64,000 nt of DNA from JBLIRR01 sp049472395 (GCA_049472395.1 JBLIRR010000008.1:124001-188000); one strand, 5' to 3'; numbered from the stretch's first letter, positions 1-10,155 are shown. Notes: generated from the sequence alone by a model not told the origin. Numbers and translations are program-made.

Positions 1-314
1 CAGTAAAGGACTCATCGATGAAGGATGAAATCAGAGTTACTGTTATTGCGACGGGATTTGATGAGCTCAATAGAATTGAAGAAGAGGAACTCAGCGAGCC
101 GATAAAAATCGTTCCGCCGCCACCTCCGCCTCCACAACAAGAGGATAAAGCTCAATCAATATTTACTGCGTATAAAGACAAGAAATCACATTTCAGGCCG
201 AAGAAAAACAGGGAATATCATGAGGTCCCAAGCGATAGAATGGGTTTAGTGGATTCTCAAGATGAAGATGACGATCTTGACTTTCCTGCCTTTATGAGGA
301 GAAAAGCAGACTAA
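1..314 (+). CDS. ftsZ: Cell division protein FtsZ, C-terminal part (5' end outside window)
   Basis: The frame is open from the left edge, so only the last ~104 codons of FtsZ are present. It starts in the end of the globular domain, with the family motif RVTVIATGF, then runs into the unstructured tail (a run of seven prolines, then a charged linker). It ends in DLDFPAFMRRKAD, a good match to the conserved C-terminal peptide that docks FtsA/ZipA-type membrane anchors. FtsZ is the tubulin-like GTPase that forms the division ring; its GTP-binding half lies upstream of the window. tyrS follows after 15 bases on the same strand, so the two may be co-transcribed. Identification rests on the core motif plus the tail peptide. 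Confidence 0.93.
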   Translation, partial: VKDSSMKDEIRVTVIATGFDELNRIEEEELSEPIKIVPPPPPPPQQEDKAQSIFTAYKDKKSHFRPKKNREYHEVPSDRMGLVDSQDEDDDLDFPAFMRRKAD

Positions 315-329
315 AAAAAGAAATATCCT

Positions 330-1544
330 ATGAAAAATGTTGATGAACAATTAAAGATAATTTCAAAGGGTGTCGTAGATATAGTTTCAGAGAGCGAATT
401 GGCAGAGAGATTAAAAAAATCTGTTGAAACTGGCCAGCCGCTTAAGATAAAGGTTGGGTTTGATCCGACAGCGCCGGATTTGCACCTTGGACATACTGTG
501 TTGATTCAAAAGATGAGAGATTTCCAGCAACTGGGTCATGAGGTGATTTTTTTAATCGGGGATTTCACAGGCAGGATTGGTGATCCCAGTGGCAAATCTG
601 TTATTCGTAAATCCTTAACAGCGCATGAAGTCCAGGAGAATGCCAAAACATACGAGAGGCAGATTTTTAAAATACTCGATCGGGACAAGACCAGGATTGT
701 ATTTAATAATGACTGGCTGGGGAAGATGTCGGCAGCTGATTTGATCCAGTTAAGTGCCCATCAAACAGTTGCCAGAATGCTGGAGAGAGATGATTTTAGT
801 AATAGATTCAGCAAACAGTTGCCTATCAGCATACATGAGTTCCTCTATCCCTTAATGCAGGCTTATGATTCAGTGGCCTTGCGAGCAGATGTGGAGCTCG
901 GAGGCACTGATCAGCGGTTTAATCTCTTAATGGGCAGGGAAATACAAAAAAAATATGCACTGGAGCCTCAGATAGTGATTATGATGCCTCTTTTAGAGGG
1001 CCTTGATGGTGTTGATAAGATGAGTAAGAGCCTGGGTAACTATGTAGGCATAGATGAAGAGGCTGACCAGATTTTTGGCAAGATAATGTCAATAGATGAT
1101 AGATTGATGATACGCTATTATGAACTATTGACGGACCTCAGCACTACTGAGATTGAAGGTCTTATCGCTGATATTAAGAATGAAAAGATAAATCCGAAAG
1201 ATTCAAAGAAAGATCTCGCATTTATGCTTGTAGAGCGTTTCTGGAGTCATGATTATGCCCTTAAAGCACGAGAGAAGTTTGAGAGAGTCCATGAAAATAG
1301 GGGGATCCCAAAGGATATTCCTCAATTCACACCAGAGCAGGGTGTAAATGATGTCTGGCTGGTCCGTTTTCTTGCGGACAGGAAACTTGTCAGTTCAAGC
1401 AGCGAAGCAAGAAGGCTCATAAAGCAGGGAGCAGTCTCTGTAAACGGCGAAAAGATAGAGGATGAAGGCTTTATGTTGGATATGAAAAATCAATCCATAA
1501 TCAAGGTTGGAAAGAGAAGATTTCTCAAAGTAGTGCCTGTATGA
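330..1544 (+). CDS. tyrS: Tyrosyl-tRNA synthetase
   Basis: A 404-residue class I aminoacyl-tRNA synthetase that charges tRNA-Tyr with tyrosine in the cytoplasm. The HIGH signature appears as HLGH in PDLHLGHTVLI (about residue 52) and the KMSKS loop as DKMSKSLGNYVG (about residue 230). A C-terminal S4 RNA-binding domain covers roughly residues 340-404 (VRFLADRKLVSSSSEARRLI and following). Length and layout fit the ~400-residue TyrRS subfamily. It lies 15 bases after ftsZ and is probably read from the same transcript. There is no strong Shine-Dalgarno before the ATG. All expected motifs are present and nothing looks degraded. Confidence 0.97.
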   Translation: MKNVDEQLKIISKGVVDIVSESELAERLKKSVETGQPLKIKVGFDPTAPDLHLGHTVLIQKMRDFQQLGHEVIFLIGDFTGRIGDPSGKSVIRKSLTAHEVQENAKTYERQIFKILDRDKTRIVFNNDWLGKMSAADLIQLSAHQTVARMLERDDFSNRFSKQLPISIHEFLYPLMQAYDSVALRADVELGGTDQRFNLLMGREIQKKYALEPQIVIMMPLLEGLDGVDKMSKSLGNYVGIDEEADQIFGKIMSIDDRLMIRYYELLTDLSTTEIEGLIADIKNEKINPKDSKKDLAFMLVERFWSHDYALKAREKFERVHENRGIPKDIPQFTPEQGVNDVWLVRFLADRKLVSSSSEARRLIKQGAVSVNGEKIEDEGFMLDMKNQSIIKVGKRRFLKVVPV

Positions 1545-1583
1545 TCAATGAATACACATTATCTTTTAACTCTTTTTTCAAAT

Positions 1584-3761
1584 CTATTTATTTCCATATA
1601 CATCGAATGTTTTAAGAATATTCAGCCATTCCCTGATAAGCGCACCGGATGTCCCTCTCTCATTACTGAATTTCTTATTTTGTGATAAGAATGAAACAAG
1701 ATCGAGCAGGATATGTCCTGCTTCAATTACTAAGGGGTCTTCATCTGCTGCTCCCTCTTCCTGCTTTTTTGTCTCCTCAGCCTCAAGGTCAGCAAATTTT
1801 TCCATGGGTTTTAAATTTTTGGCTGCACGGTACTTATTCTCAAGGGCAAGCCGCCATGTTTCAGCGTCTGATTTTTCTTTTCTGCGAATAGATTCATTTA
1901 AAGAAATCTCGGTTTTCCCTCGTATTTTTTCCAAATGCTTAATTTTTTCTCTCAGATAAAGATAATCAGGGTTTGAATGCATTCGGCTTTCATGCCGCTC
2001 GCGTAAAGCTGGAATTATATTCATAAAATTATGATACGTGATATAGGAACTAGAATCGATCGTATCCCATGGTAGAGCCCCGGGTAAAGCGCTTTCACCA
2101 ATCTTTTCCTTGTCATACTGGCTTGGATAGTAAATATCGGGGATGATACCCTTATGTTGCGTGCTTTCTCCTGAAATACGATAATACTTCGCCATTGTTA
2201 TCTTTAACTGTCCATGATTAGGAAGGGGGAGCAATGACTGCACTGTGCCTTTGCCGAATGTTTGCTCTCCTATAATAATGCCGCGCCCATAGTCTTGCAT
2301 TGCCCCGGCGAATATTTCAGATGCCGATGCGCTTGCTCGGTTCACCAGTATTGCCAGGGGACCGGTGTAGGCAATTTCTGGATCCGGATCATTGAGCGTC
2401 TCTATACTGCCCTGTGCATTGCGGATCTGAACAATGGGACCTTTTTTTATAAACAGGCCGGCTAACGCGACTACCTCCTGTAACAGACCACCCCCGTTAT
2501 TTCTCATATCAACTATGACACATTCAACATTCTCGCTCACCAGTTCTTTCAGTAAGCGCTCAGCATCACGTGACATACTCTTATAATCCGGGTCGCCTGC
2601 CCTGAGTGCATCAAAATCCAAATAAATGGCGGGAATCTCAATTACACCGATATTCTTAACGCATCCCCCTCTTTGAATCTTGATAATCCTCTTCTGTGTT
2701 GCTTGCTCTTCCAACTTTACCTTGTTTCTGACAATTTCAACAATTTTTGTCTGATGAGGATCCCCTGCATCGGCAGGTATCACTTCAAGCCGGACAACTG
2801 AACCCTTTGGCCCGCGTATGAGCTGTACCACATCATCAAGACGCCATCCCACGACATCTACAATCTCTCCGTCACTGCCCTGGCCTACTCCAATGATGAG
2901 GTCAGACGGCTTAAGCAGCTTTCCCATATCTGATGGCCCGCCGGGAATCAAGCGCACTATTTTGGTATACTCATTTTCATTTTGCAGGAGCACACCGATC
3001 CCTTCAAGTGACAGACTCATATTGATATTAAAATTCTCATATGCACGAGGGGGCAAATATTGTGTATGAGGATCATAGACCTGTGCCAATGCATTCATAT
3101 AAATTTCAAAGACATCTTCACTTTTGGTTTGATGAATTTGGTTAAGCGCATTGCGATATCGCGTGATAAGTAACTCACTTATTTCATCCGTTGGCTTCTC
3201 CGCCAGTTTAAGGCTCAAAACGCTCTCTTCCAGACGCTTACGCCATAGATCATCAAATTCAGCAGGGCATGCAGGCCATGGTGATTTCTTTCTATTGATC
3301 TTCAATGTTTCGTCATCATCTAACTTTATTCCTTGAAGGCCTTGTTGAAGATGGTTTATTAAAAAAATATACCGTCCAATGCGTCGTTTCTGGTAACGAT
3401 TGTACATGGTAAACGCAGGATCAAGTGTGCCTAATTTGAGCATGTCATCAAATTGAAAGCGGTATGCTTCAAAATCACTCACATCCTGAGCGCACAAATA
3501 GCTTCGTGCCGGGTCGAGCAACTCACAATATTGGTCAAATAACCTGCGTGACAACTGATCATCTACTGTCAATTTCCGATAATGGTGAGCCTGAAGTTCC
3601 CGAAGAATTTCTTGAGCAGTTTTTGGATGCTCCTTATTCGGCGCAAGCGCGTTGTAATAATCATCAACAGAGAGCGAAGAAGCAGACCATCCTGCGTGTG
3701 AAACAGGGAAAATAAAAACCAGCCCGCTCAGTATAATAATGGAGAGTATTTTTTTCATCAT
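1584..3761 (-). CDS. prc: Periplasmic C-terminal processing protease (Prc/Tsp, peptidase S41)
   Basis: A 725-residue S41 serine protease that trims or degrades periplasmic proteins from their C-termini. Counting from the chosen start, it has a signal peptide (MMKKILSIIILSGLVFIF), a helical N-terminal region, a PDZ domain near residues 240-330 and the protease core with the Ser-Lys dyad. The Ser is in SASASEIFAGA (about Ser481) and the Lys in TFGKGTVQ (about Lys504). A long helical C-terminal extension follows, as in E. coli Tsp. The frame continues upstream to an ATG at 3791, but a good promoter has its -10 box at 3773-3778, inside that extension. The signal peptide also starts at the downstream ATG, so I chose 3761. 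The message would be almost leaderless. Confidence 0.93.
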   Translation of the reverse strand: MMKKILSIIILSGLVFIFPVSHAGWSASSLSVDDYYNALAPNKEHPKTAQEILRELQAHHYRKLTVDDQLSRRLFDQYCELLDPARSYLCAQDVSDFEAYRFQFDDMLKLGTLDPAFTMYNRYQKRRIGRYIFLINHLQQGLQGIKLDDDETLKINRKKSPWPACPAEFDDLWRKRLEESVLSLKLAEKPTDEISELLITRYRNALNQIHQTKSEDVFEIYMNALAQVYDPHTQYLPPRAYENFNINMSLSLEGIGVLLQNENEYTKIVRLIPGGPSDMGKLLKPSDLIIGVGQGSDGEIVDVVGWRLDDVVQLIRGPKGSVVRLEVIPADAGDPHQTKIVEIVRNKVKLEEQATQKRIIKIQRGGCVKNIGVIEIPAIYLDFDALRAGDPDYKSMSRDAERLLKELVSENVECVIVDMRNNGGGLLQEVVALAGLFIKKGPIVQIRNAQGSIETLNDPDPEIAYTGPLAILVNRASASASEIFAGAMQDYGRGIIIGEQTFGKGTVQSLLPLPNHGQLKITMAKYYRISGESTQHKGIIPDIYYPSQYDKEKIGESALPGALPWDTIDSSSYITYHNFMNIIPALRERHESRMHSNPDYLYLREKIKHLEKIRGKTEISLNESIRRKEKSDAETWRLALENKYRAAKNLKPMEKFADLEAEETKKQEEGAADEDPLVIEAGHILLDLVSFLSQNKKFSNERGTSGALIREWLNILKTFDVYGNK

Positions 3762-3772
3762 TGATTTATAAT

Positions 3773-3801
3773 ATTTTATATATTGAACCATGCGCTGTCA
3801 A
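3773..3801 (-). promoter_or_regulatory. Candidate sigma-70 promoter of prc
   Basis: On the minus strand, a perfect -35 box TTGACA (3796-3801) is followed by a 17-base spacer and a -10 box TAAAAT (3773-3778, 5 of 6). Transcription would start near 3766, about five bases before the ATG at 3761. This argues against the more upstream ATG at 3791. Read by eye, not mapped. Confidence 0.6.
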
Positions 3802-3883
3802 ATCAGTTGGAACATCAGTATTTTATTATGAAAATGAGAAATATTTTAATATTCATATTTTAATTTTATTTATTATCAATATG

Positions 3884-3892
3884 TGTTATAAT
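3884..3892 (+). promoter_or_regulatory. Candidate extended -10 promoter for the tandem-repeat protein gene
   Basis: TGTTATAAT is a complete extended -10 element (TG, one base, TATAAT). It sits about 20 bases before the ATG at 3913. No -35 box is recognisable in the AT-rich sequence upstream, as is common for extended -10 promoters. Confidence 0.45.
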
Positions 3893-3912
3893 TTAGGTTT
3901 TAGGTATATAAT

Positions 3913-5145
3913 ATGAAAAAATATATCTATTTGTTGCCAAAAATTTTGCTCGTTAATTTTTTAGCCTTGTTTATTGTATACAGCTCATACGCTAATGGGG
4001 CTCAGGTAACTTTAGCCTGGGATCAGAACAGTGAGCTTGATCTTGCCGGTTATAAACTCTATTACAAGACTAATTCTGTAGATGCATCATATGATATGTC
4101 ATCGGATATACCTCTTGAAATGTTGTCTGATCAAAATTATCCGGCATATACCCTTTCTGACTTAGATGATAATCAAGACTATTATTTTGTTGCTACTGCG
4201 TATGATGTGGCAGGCAATGAAAGCGCTTATTCTAATGAAGTGTACCTAAAGTGTATCAGCACGATTGAAGACTCAGCCGTCAGTATTATCCTCCCCGAGG
4301 ATGACCAAAGTGGAGATATGGTCTTCTCGATAATCTCGCTCCCTTCTTATGGCGTTTTAAACGGCATACCACCTCATCTTATGTATGTTCCTGAACCTAA
4401 CTGGCATGGAACTGATTACTTTACATTTAAAACGAGCGATGAGAGCTGGGCGGATATCAAAACTGTCATGATTACGGTATATTCAGTGAACGATTTACCA
4501 TTAGCATATTATCAGGCACTGAACACCAATGAAGAGGAAGCGATTGAAATTATTCTAAGATCTAGCGATATAGAGGGCAGTCCATTAACGTATGAGATAG
4601 TCACCTATCCTTCGCATGGAACATTGAATGGGACGCAACCTCTTGTTACCTATATCCCGGAAAAAGACTACAACGGGATAGACATTTTTTGGTTCAAAAC
4701 AAATGATGGCATTCTTGATTCTCTTGCGAGCCCGATCGCGATTAAAGTAGAAGCGGTGAATGATATGCCGATAGCTGAGGATCAGTCCGTAACTACTGAT
4801 CAAGATATGGCCACAACAATTATACTCACCGCGACTGATATAGATAGTAATGAATTAACCTTTGCGCTGGTGAGTCTCCCTACCCATGGCACTTTGTCAG
4901 GCATATTGCCAGAGCTTATCTATACTCCGGAAGCTCACTATACTGGCACGGATAGTATTCAATTTAAAGCATCCGATGGAATTCTGGATTCCAACAGAGC
5001 TACAATATCAATCACTATAAATCCGGTAAACAGAGAATCTACTATTGATACTGTTGTTGAATATGGGGAATCGGAGTATGAAAAATTAGAGAAGGAGTAT
5101 GATCAAACCGTCAAGGAGAATTGTCTTATCTTAATAATTGATTAA
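3913..5145 (+). CDS. Secreted protein with fibronectin III and tandem cadherin-like (tandem-95 type) repeats
   Basis: A 410-residue protein with an N-terminal signal peptide (about residues 1-30). A fibronectin type III-like domain follows (about 30-110, with VTLAWDQNSELDLAGYKLYY and YYFVATAYDVAGNESAYSNE). Then come three repeats of ~85-90 residues of the kind seen in tandem-95/VCBS adhesins. Each repeat carries a PSHGTLNG- or PTHGTLSG-type turn, a YTPE or YIPE strand and a D-x-F-x-F-K-x-x-D-G segment, and is linked by a VND-type hinge. Such domains are usually found in cell-surface or extracellular proteins. No enzyme domain or sorting signal was found. The last 15 bases overlap the convergent gene at 5131. 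The precise role is unknown. Confidence 0.85.
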   Translation: MKKYIYLLPKILLVNFLALFIVYSSYANGAQVTLAWDQNSELDLAGYKLYYKTNSVDASYDMSSDIPLEMLSDQNYPAYTLSDLDDNQDYYFVATAYDVAGNESAYSNEVYLKCISTIEDSAVSIILPEDDQSGDMVFSIISLPSYGVLNGIPPHLMYVPEPNWHGTDYFTFKTSDESWADIKTVMITVYSVNDLPLAYYQALNTNEEEAIEIILRSSDIEGSPLTYEIVTYPSHGTLNGTQPLVTYIPEKDYNGIDIFWFKTNDGILDSLASPIAIKVEAVNDMPIAEDQSVTTDQDMATTIILTATDIDSNELTFALVSLPTHGTLSGILPELIYTPEAHYTGTDSIQFKASDGILDSNRATISITINPVNRESTIDTVVEYGESEYEKLEKEYDQTVKENCLILIID

Positions 5146-7332
5146 TAAGTTGTCTTTAATACTATTGATAAAACAACCCATGTCTTTGTCATCATCACTG
5201 AGCTTTATAGTGATTACTGATCTTTCCGTAAACCATAAAGAGGTGTGCCGTGCCCTGATTCTCGCCATCAGTATCTCATTATACGAGATGATTACCTCTA
5301 TATTTTCACCTGGCCCTGGCCGGAAAAGCTTTTCATCCATAACCCCTGTTTTGTAATATATGGCATACTTACCTAGTATAACTTCCCATTCATCCTCAAT
5401 TTCGATAAAATCCTCATCAGGGTGGTAGGCAACCTTGTTTTTAATCTCAATAAGGGCTTCCTCAGATGAATATCCCTGTCCCTTTAAACGTTCATAAAGA
5501 TGTTGCAAGTCTTTATGTAAAGGAATATCATAAGTGATAGGGGGCGCTGAAAGGTCTCTGTGACCTGTGCTGGGATCAGGTGGATTATATTCTACCGCGT
5601 TTCCATAACTATCAATAAAAAAAATGCTCGTTACAAGGCTATTGGGATCTTCTTCCCGTGGGGTAATATCGAGTTTAAAGGTCAACGGCGCATCAGTATT
5701 GTTAAATTCCAGAGGGCCTTCATCCATCCTTCGCAAGTAGTAAGGATCCATGGTACTAAGATTGATTTTGCATTCCACTGTATATCCCTCTTCTAAATCA
5801 CTGATACGCCAAGGCCCACTAACCGTAATATCCCGATGGGGAATTCTATCACTATAAAAGCTCGTCTGCGTTTCGGCAATAAGCGGATGAATAGGGTGCG
5901 TTTTTTTTACTCTGAATTGATAAAAAGATGGACTGACGATGGGGTTATAATCACTGTCAAGCAGGCGAAGAGAAAAAGCGATCCCCCACTCTCCATCCTG
6001 GGCAAAGTCCGTCATATGATAATCTACTCCTATACTTTCATCGACAACAGCGGGGAGGGAGAAGTTCAATTCTTTTTTTAAGTCAGCCCCTGTGTGAAGA
6101 TAAAAGATTTCACCATTGGGATCGTTCCAGCAAGCTGAACAGAGCGTGTCAGGTATACCATTCTGGTCTGAATCATCATATTCATTGTAGAATCCAAGTT
6201 CCACAGTTAATCCAGTGGGCCAATCACTTTGAATATCATCAGGATTCAGATTCATAAGATCAACCTCAAAATAATTTGGAAGGTAATGATTTTTCCTGTT
6301 GATGACTACTTGAGGAATCCACGCATCAAGGTCCATGATAAAATCCTGATCGTTATTAGTTTCATCAACCACAATATCACGAATAAAGGTTTTCCGGTAT
6401 CCCCTGGCCGATCCTATGAGCGTATAAGTGCCATAATCAAGCACATATAAATCCACTATAGCTTGTCCATCAATAACGTCAGCCCCAAGGACCTGCTGAA
6501 CCGGATACCCTTTTATATCGTAGCCCTCTAATTTCATCTCAACGTGTCTTGCCGGTGAGTTGACGGTAACACCCAGTTTATAATATGTTCTCTCTGCAAT
6601 AGCCACTGATTCGAATCCACCAATAACCAATGTTTCACGTTCGTTATCATAGTATGAATTCCAGTAATGAACCGTATTATAGAAAAATGATTTATTGCCT
6701 GGAAGAAATTCAGTCGATCGAATCACATAATAGCCAATATCCTCATATTGTATACCATAGGCAGTAAGGATATTAGCATTGGGGCCACTCCACCCCCACT
6801 GGGCCCCCAGCCATGGTTCACTAAGATCACTTTCCTGAATTTTACCCTCGGATAATGCATCCTCAATTTCTTCAATGCTATAAAGGGGATGAAAAATTCC
6901 CCCTTCCATATATCCAATATTGGGAGGATTCCGGGATTCAAAATCACTCGCATAGGTAGAAAAGAATCCCATTTCTCCTTGCGGGCCCGCATAAAGATAA
7001 AAACCCATTCGACCCGCTGGTGCCGTGTTTTTCCATCCTGGGAAACAATCGTCTTTATCCGTTTGTGCAAATCCTTCTTCAACCACTGTAGCATCCAAGA
7101 TGAGAGGTAGTTGAGACTTATACCAAATACCCCACCACCAGATATCCCTGTTTGCCAAATTCGTAAGGATATAAGTGTAGATATATATCTGGCTTTCACG
7201 ATCAAAGGTGATATCTTCAATCACATATGGCTGCGAATATGAATTTTTTAAGAAACCATGTTGATACATGATAAATATGCTTACAAATACCATACACGCA
7301 TATAACGGAAAATCATGAATAAGTTTTATCAT
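5131..7332 (-). CDS. Large exported protein of unknown function
   Basis: A 733-residue protein with an N-terminal hydrophobic segment (FPLYACMVFVSIFIMYQHGF), so probably exported or membrane-anchored. The rest is rich in aromatic and acidic residues and looks beta-sandwich-like, with segments resembling carboxypeptidase-regulatory folds (about residues 245-330: MKLEGYDIKGYPVQQV, YTLIGSARGYRKT). A D-x-D-x-N-G-x-P-D motif (DDSDQNGIPDTLC) resembles a calcium-binding thrombospondin-3-type loop. I do not recognise the family. It converges on, and overlaps by 15 bases, the repeat protein gene at 3913, so both may be surface proteins. The upstream region is too AT-rich to pick a promoter. Confidence 0.8.
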   Translation of the reverse strand: MIKLIHDFPLYACMVFVSIFIMYQHGFLKNSYSQPYVIEDITFDRESQIYIYTYILTNLANRDIWWWGIWYKSQLPLILDATVVEEGFAQTDKDDCFPGWKNTAPAGRMGFYLYAGPQGEMGFFSTYASDFESRNPPNIGYMEGGIFHPLYSIEEIEDALSEGKIQESDLSEPWLGAQWGWSGPNANILTAYGIQYEDIGYYVIRSTEFLPGNKSFFYNTVHYWNSYYDNERETLVIGGFESVAIAERTYYKLGVTVNSPARHVEMKLEGYDIKGYPVQQVLGADVIDGQAIVDLYVLDYGTYTLIGSARGYRKTFIRDIVVDETNNDQDFIMDLDAWIPQVVINRKNHYLPNYFEVDLMNLNPDDIQSDWPTGLTVELGFYNEYDDSDQNGIPDTLCSACWNDPNGEIFYLHTGADLKKELNFSLPAVVDESIGVDYHMTDFAQDGEWGIAFSLRLLDSDYNPIVSPSFYQFRVKKTHPIHPLIAETQTSFYSDRIPHRDITVSGPWRISDLEEGYTVECKINLSTMDPYYLRRMDEGPLEFNNTDAPLTFKLDITPREEDPNSLVTSIFFIDSYGNAVEYNPPDPSTGHRDLSAPPITYDIPLHKDLQHLYERLKGQGYSSEEALIEIKNKVAYHPDEDFIEIEDEWEVILGKYAIYYKTGVMDEKLFRPGPGENIEVIISYNEILMARIRARHTSLWFTERSVITIKLSDDDKDMGCFINSIKDNLLINY

Positions 7333-7562
7333 AATAAAATATTATAATTAATATTGATACCACAATACCCTTATTATAATAAAACTATATTATACAATAA
7401 CAATATTATAAATTTCAAATACTAAAATAGTAAGTCGGCAATTAATTAATAGAAATTGCCCGTTTTTCAAGCAGCTCTGTTGTGTACTCAAGATAATATA
7501 TGATAGTATGATTAATAGAAATTTCATCCTAAAGATAATAGAGAGAGAGTGGCGATCACTGT

Positions 7563-9257
7563 ATGAATTCAAGGGAGAAAACAGCCTTATTATCCACGGC
7601 GCTCAATCTGTGCCTCACCTGCGCTAAATTCATTCTTTATTATTTTACAGGAAGCATAGCCATTTTGGCTGAAGCGTGGCATAGTTTCAGTGATATTGGG
7701 ACCTCGATCCTCGCATACATAGCCATCCGCTCAACAGCCAATAATGAAAAAAATCCTTCCCTTCTCACGATCGAGCACCTTACTCCCCTGTTTATTGGCA
7801 TTTTATTGTTTATTGTTTCCCTCTCATTATTATATAAAGTATTGAGCGCACCACGGGCCCTTCTGCAAGGAACTGGTGTAGCAGGTATTTTTTTTCTTGT
7901 ATTTGCACTAAGTTCATACTTTATCTATAAATTCGAAACATCTGTGGGAACAGAAGAACACTCGGTAGTTCTTATCTCAGACGGACTCCATTCCAAGGCC
8001 GATATGGCAGCAGCTTTGCTCATCGGCATTTCCCTCATACTCTACCGCTTTAAAATAAATCTCGACAAACAACTTGCTTTCCTTATTGCGCTCTTTATTT
8101 TTTCTATTGCTATAGAAAGCATTATTCATTTTTTGGATCCACGCCTTCGCAAAGATCCTCGTATGATGAGCGATTACTATGCGTATAGAGTGACCACATC
8201 GCTGTTTAGTGTTCAATACATAGGAAAGATTATTCATAGTGGCCTGGAATTTTTTCGCAGCATCATGAGTCGTTCCCCTCGCATTTATCACATGGTAAGA
8301 AAATATTATTGGGTAATTATTCTTTTGCCTCTCCTCCTATGGTATGCCAGCACCAGTATCAAGATTATAGAACCCCGGGAAGAGGGATTTCTGCTCATGT
8401 TTGACAGGGCAGTGATGAAACACGATCCTCTGCAGCCGGGCCTCCATTTTAAACTTCCCTGGCCCATAGCTAAAGTGGTGAAAGTCAATACAAAAGAAAT
8501 TCGTCAAATGCACATTGGGAATATATCAAATCCCCAATCCTTTGCCCTGTTATGGACGAGCGAACATGGCAGCGGAGATCCATTCCTGTCGGGAGATAAT
8601 AACTACTTTCATCCCTATATGATACTTCACTATCGCATAAAAAATACCTACAATTTTGCATGTATGCATAATGATCCGGAAAAAACATTGGACTGTATTA
8701 CTCATCGCGTACTAAGCTTGCTCTTTGCCCGTACTAGCTTTTATGATATTGCGACCACCCTGAGAAGTCGATTGATGCATGAGATACACGCTCAAGTGCA
8801 AGGAGAACTGGATAGGCTGAACGTGGGAATAGAGCTGCTCAGTGTGAATATAAAAGATACCCATCCTCCTTTATTCGTCGCAGATTCATTTGAAAAGGTG
8901 ATTGCGTCTGTTCAAGAAAAACAACGAATCATCAATACTGCTTATGCTTATAGAAATCAACAATTGCCGGAGGCATATGGAAAAGCAGCCCGCAAGGTTG
9001 CACAGGCTAAGGCATCGAATGAAGAAAAAATATGCCATACGGATGGTGATATCTCCCGATTACAGTTAAAACTTGAAAGTTGGGGGAAATATCCGAACGT
9101 GAGCCGGATTACTTCTTACTTGAGTGAAATGAAAAAGGGAATGCGCTCGAAAGATCTTATTATTATTGATCCAAAAGCCGGTGAACCTCAAATGTGGATT
9201 GGATTCCCTGAAAACCTCGATTATTCAGCTTTAAAGAAAGAAGGACAAAAAAAATGA
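7563..9257 (+). CDS. Fusion of a CDF-type cation transporter membrane domain with an HflK-like SPFH (band 7) protein
   Basis: 564 residues. Residues 1-190 match the cation diffusion facilitator membrane domain, including both metal-site pairs of that family: H40-x3-D44 in AEAWHSFSDIG and H143-x3-D147 in SDGLHSKADMA. After a linker, a further transmembrane helix (about 247-262) leads into an SPFH domain (about 265-480) typical of HflK: LQPGLHFKLPWPIAKV, a long middle domain and a coiled-coil-like stretch with A-A-R-K-V-A-Q-A-K. HflK/HflC form a membrane complex that modulates the FtsH protease. The stop overlaps the start of hflC (ATGA), indicating translational coupling. Joining a metal transporter core to an SPFH scaffold suggests metal-linked membrane quality control, which is inference. 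The CDF cytoplasmic C-terminal domain is absent. Confidence 0.88.
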   Translation: MNSREKTALLSTALNLCLTCAKFILYYFTGSIAILAEAWHSFSDIGTSILAYIAIRSTANNEKNPSLLTIEHLTPLFIGILLFIVSLSLLYKVLSAPRALLQGTGVAGIFFLVFALSSYFIYKFETSVGTEEHSVVLISDGLHSKADMAAALLIGISLILYRFKINLDKQLAFLIALFIFSIAIESIIHFLDPRLRKDPRMMSDYYAYRVTTSLFSVQYIGKIIHSGLEFFRSIMSRSPRIYHMVRKYYWVIILLPLLLWYASTSIKIIEPREEGFLLMFDRAVMKHDPLQPGLHFKLPWPIAKVVKVNTKEIRQMHIGNISNPQSFALLWTSEHGSGDPFLSGDNNYFHPYMILHYRIKNTYNFACMHNDPEKTLDCITHRVLSLLFARTSFYDIATTLRSRLMHEIHAQVQGELDRLNVGIELLSVNIKDTHPPLFVADSFEKVIASVQEKQRIINTAYAYRNQQLPEAYGKAARKVAQAKASNEEKICHTDGDISRLQLKLESWGKYPNVSRITSYLSEMKKGMRSKDLIIIDPKAGEPQMWIGFPENLDYSALKKEGQKK

Positions 9258-10150
9258 AAAGAATAAAGAAAACAATGTGTTGTGTGCTCGTATTCCTTCT
9301 CTTAGGCATTAGTGCGTCCCTCATCACTTTTACAGTAGCGGAAAAGGAATGTGTCATTGTTACCCGTTTTGGCAAGGCAGTCCGCATTATTAAGGAGCCG
9401 GGGCTCCGGACCAAATTACCGGGATTCCTTGAAACTGTGAATCGTATTAACCTGCGTACGTATATCTTTGTCACACAGCCCATTCAATTGCTTTTAGGCG
9501 ATAAGAATCCTATTATTCTCACCTGCTATATATGTTGGCGAGTATATGATCCCTCACTTTTTTTTCAATCGATAACTATGGTAAGCAGTGCCGAGCAAAA
9601 ATTAAATGATATGATCAATTCCCAGGTCGGAAATGTTTTGGGGGACTATCATTTAGATAATATTATTAATACTGATCCTCTCAAGGTCAAGCTTGCAGAG
9701 ATTGAAACACGTATACTCGATAATGCGAATGAGAATGTTCAAACAAAATACGGCTTAGAGATACTTCAGGTGGGGATCCGCAGAATAAATTATCCCTCGA
9801 TTGTCGCGCAGGCGGTTTTTGACAGAATGCAATCAGAGCGGGAGAAAGAAGCAAAAAAATATCGAGCTGAAGGGACCGAGGAAGCAGCGAAGATTGAAGC
9901 GCAGGCGGACAAAGAAGTTTCGGAAATCTTGGCAAAAGCATACAGGGACGCTGAGATCATAAAAGGTGAAGGAGATCGGGAGGCCCTTCGTATATATGGT
10001 GAGGCGTATGGCAAAAATCCTGAGTTTTTCGAATTCTTAAAATCACTTGAGCTGTATCAAGAGATACTGAAAGAGAACAGCACGCTCGTTTTTTCTACGG
10101 ACACTGATCTCTTTCGGTACCTGACCACACCAGCACAACAGGGAAAATAA
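9254..10150 (+). CDS. hflC: HflC-like SPFH/band 7 membrane protein
   Basis: 298 residues: one N-terminal transmembrane helix (about 8-28), an SPFH domain beginning VAEKECVIVTRFGKAVR, then a charged alanine- and glutamate-rich helix (about 190-255, RAEGTEEAAKIEAQADKEVS). That is the layout of HflC, the partner of HflK in the membrane complex regulating FtsH. The ATG overlaps the previous stop by four bases, and the next gene begins five bases after the stop codon. The three genes therefore form a tight operon. No FtsH gene is visible in the window. Confidence 0.92.
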   Translation: MKRIKKTMCCVLVFLLLGISASLITFTVAEKECVIVTRFGKAVRIIKEPGLRTKLPGFLETVNRINLRTYIFVTQPIQLLLGDKNPIILTCYICWRVYDPSLFFQSITMVSSAEQKLNDMINSQVGNVLGDYHLDNIINTDPLKVKLAEIETRILDNANENVQTKYGLEILQVGIRRINYPSIVAQAVFDRMQSEREKEAKKYRAEGTEEAAKIEAQADKEVSEILAKAYRDAEIIKGEGDREALRIYGEAYGKNPEFFEFLKSLELYQEILKENSTLVFSTDTDLFRYLTTPAQQGK

Positions 10151-10155
10151 TACAT

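Noticed and set aside
6723..7220. 165-codon open frame on the minus strand in another reading frame
   Set aside because: It lies wholly inside the 733-residue exported protein gene, with no family resemblance. Shadow of the real gene.
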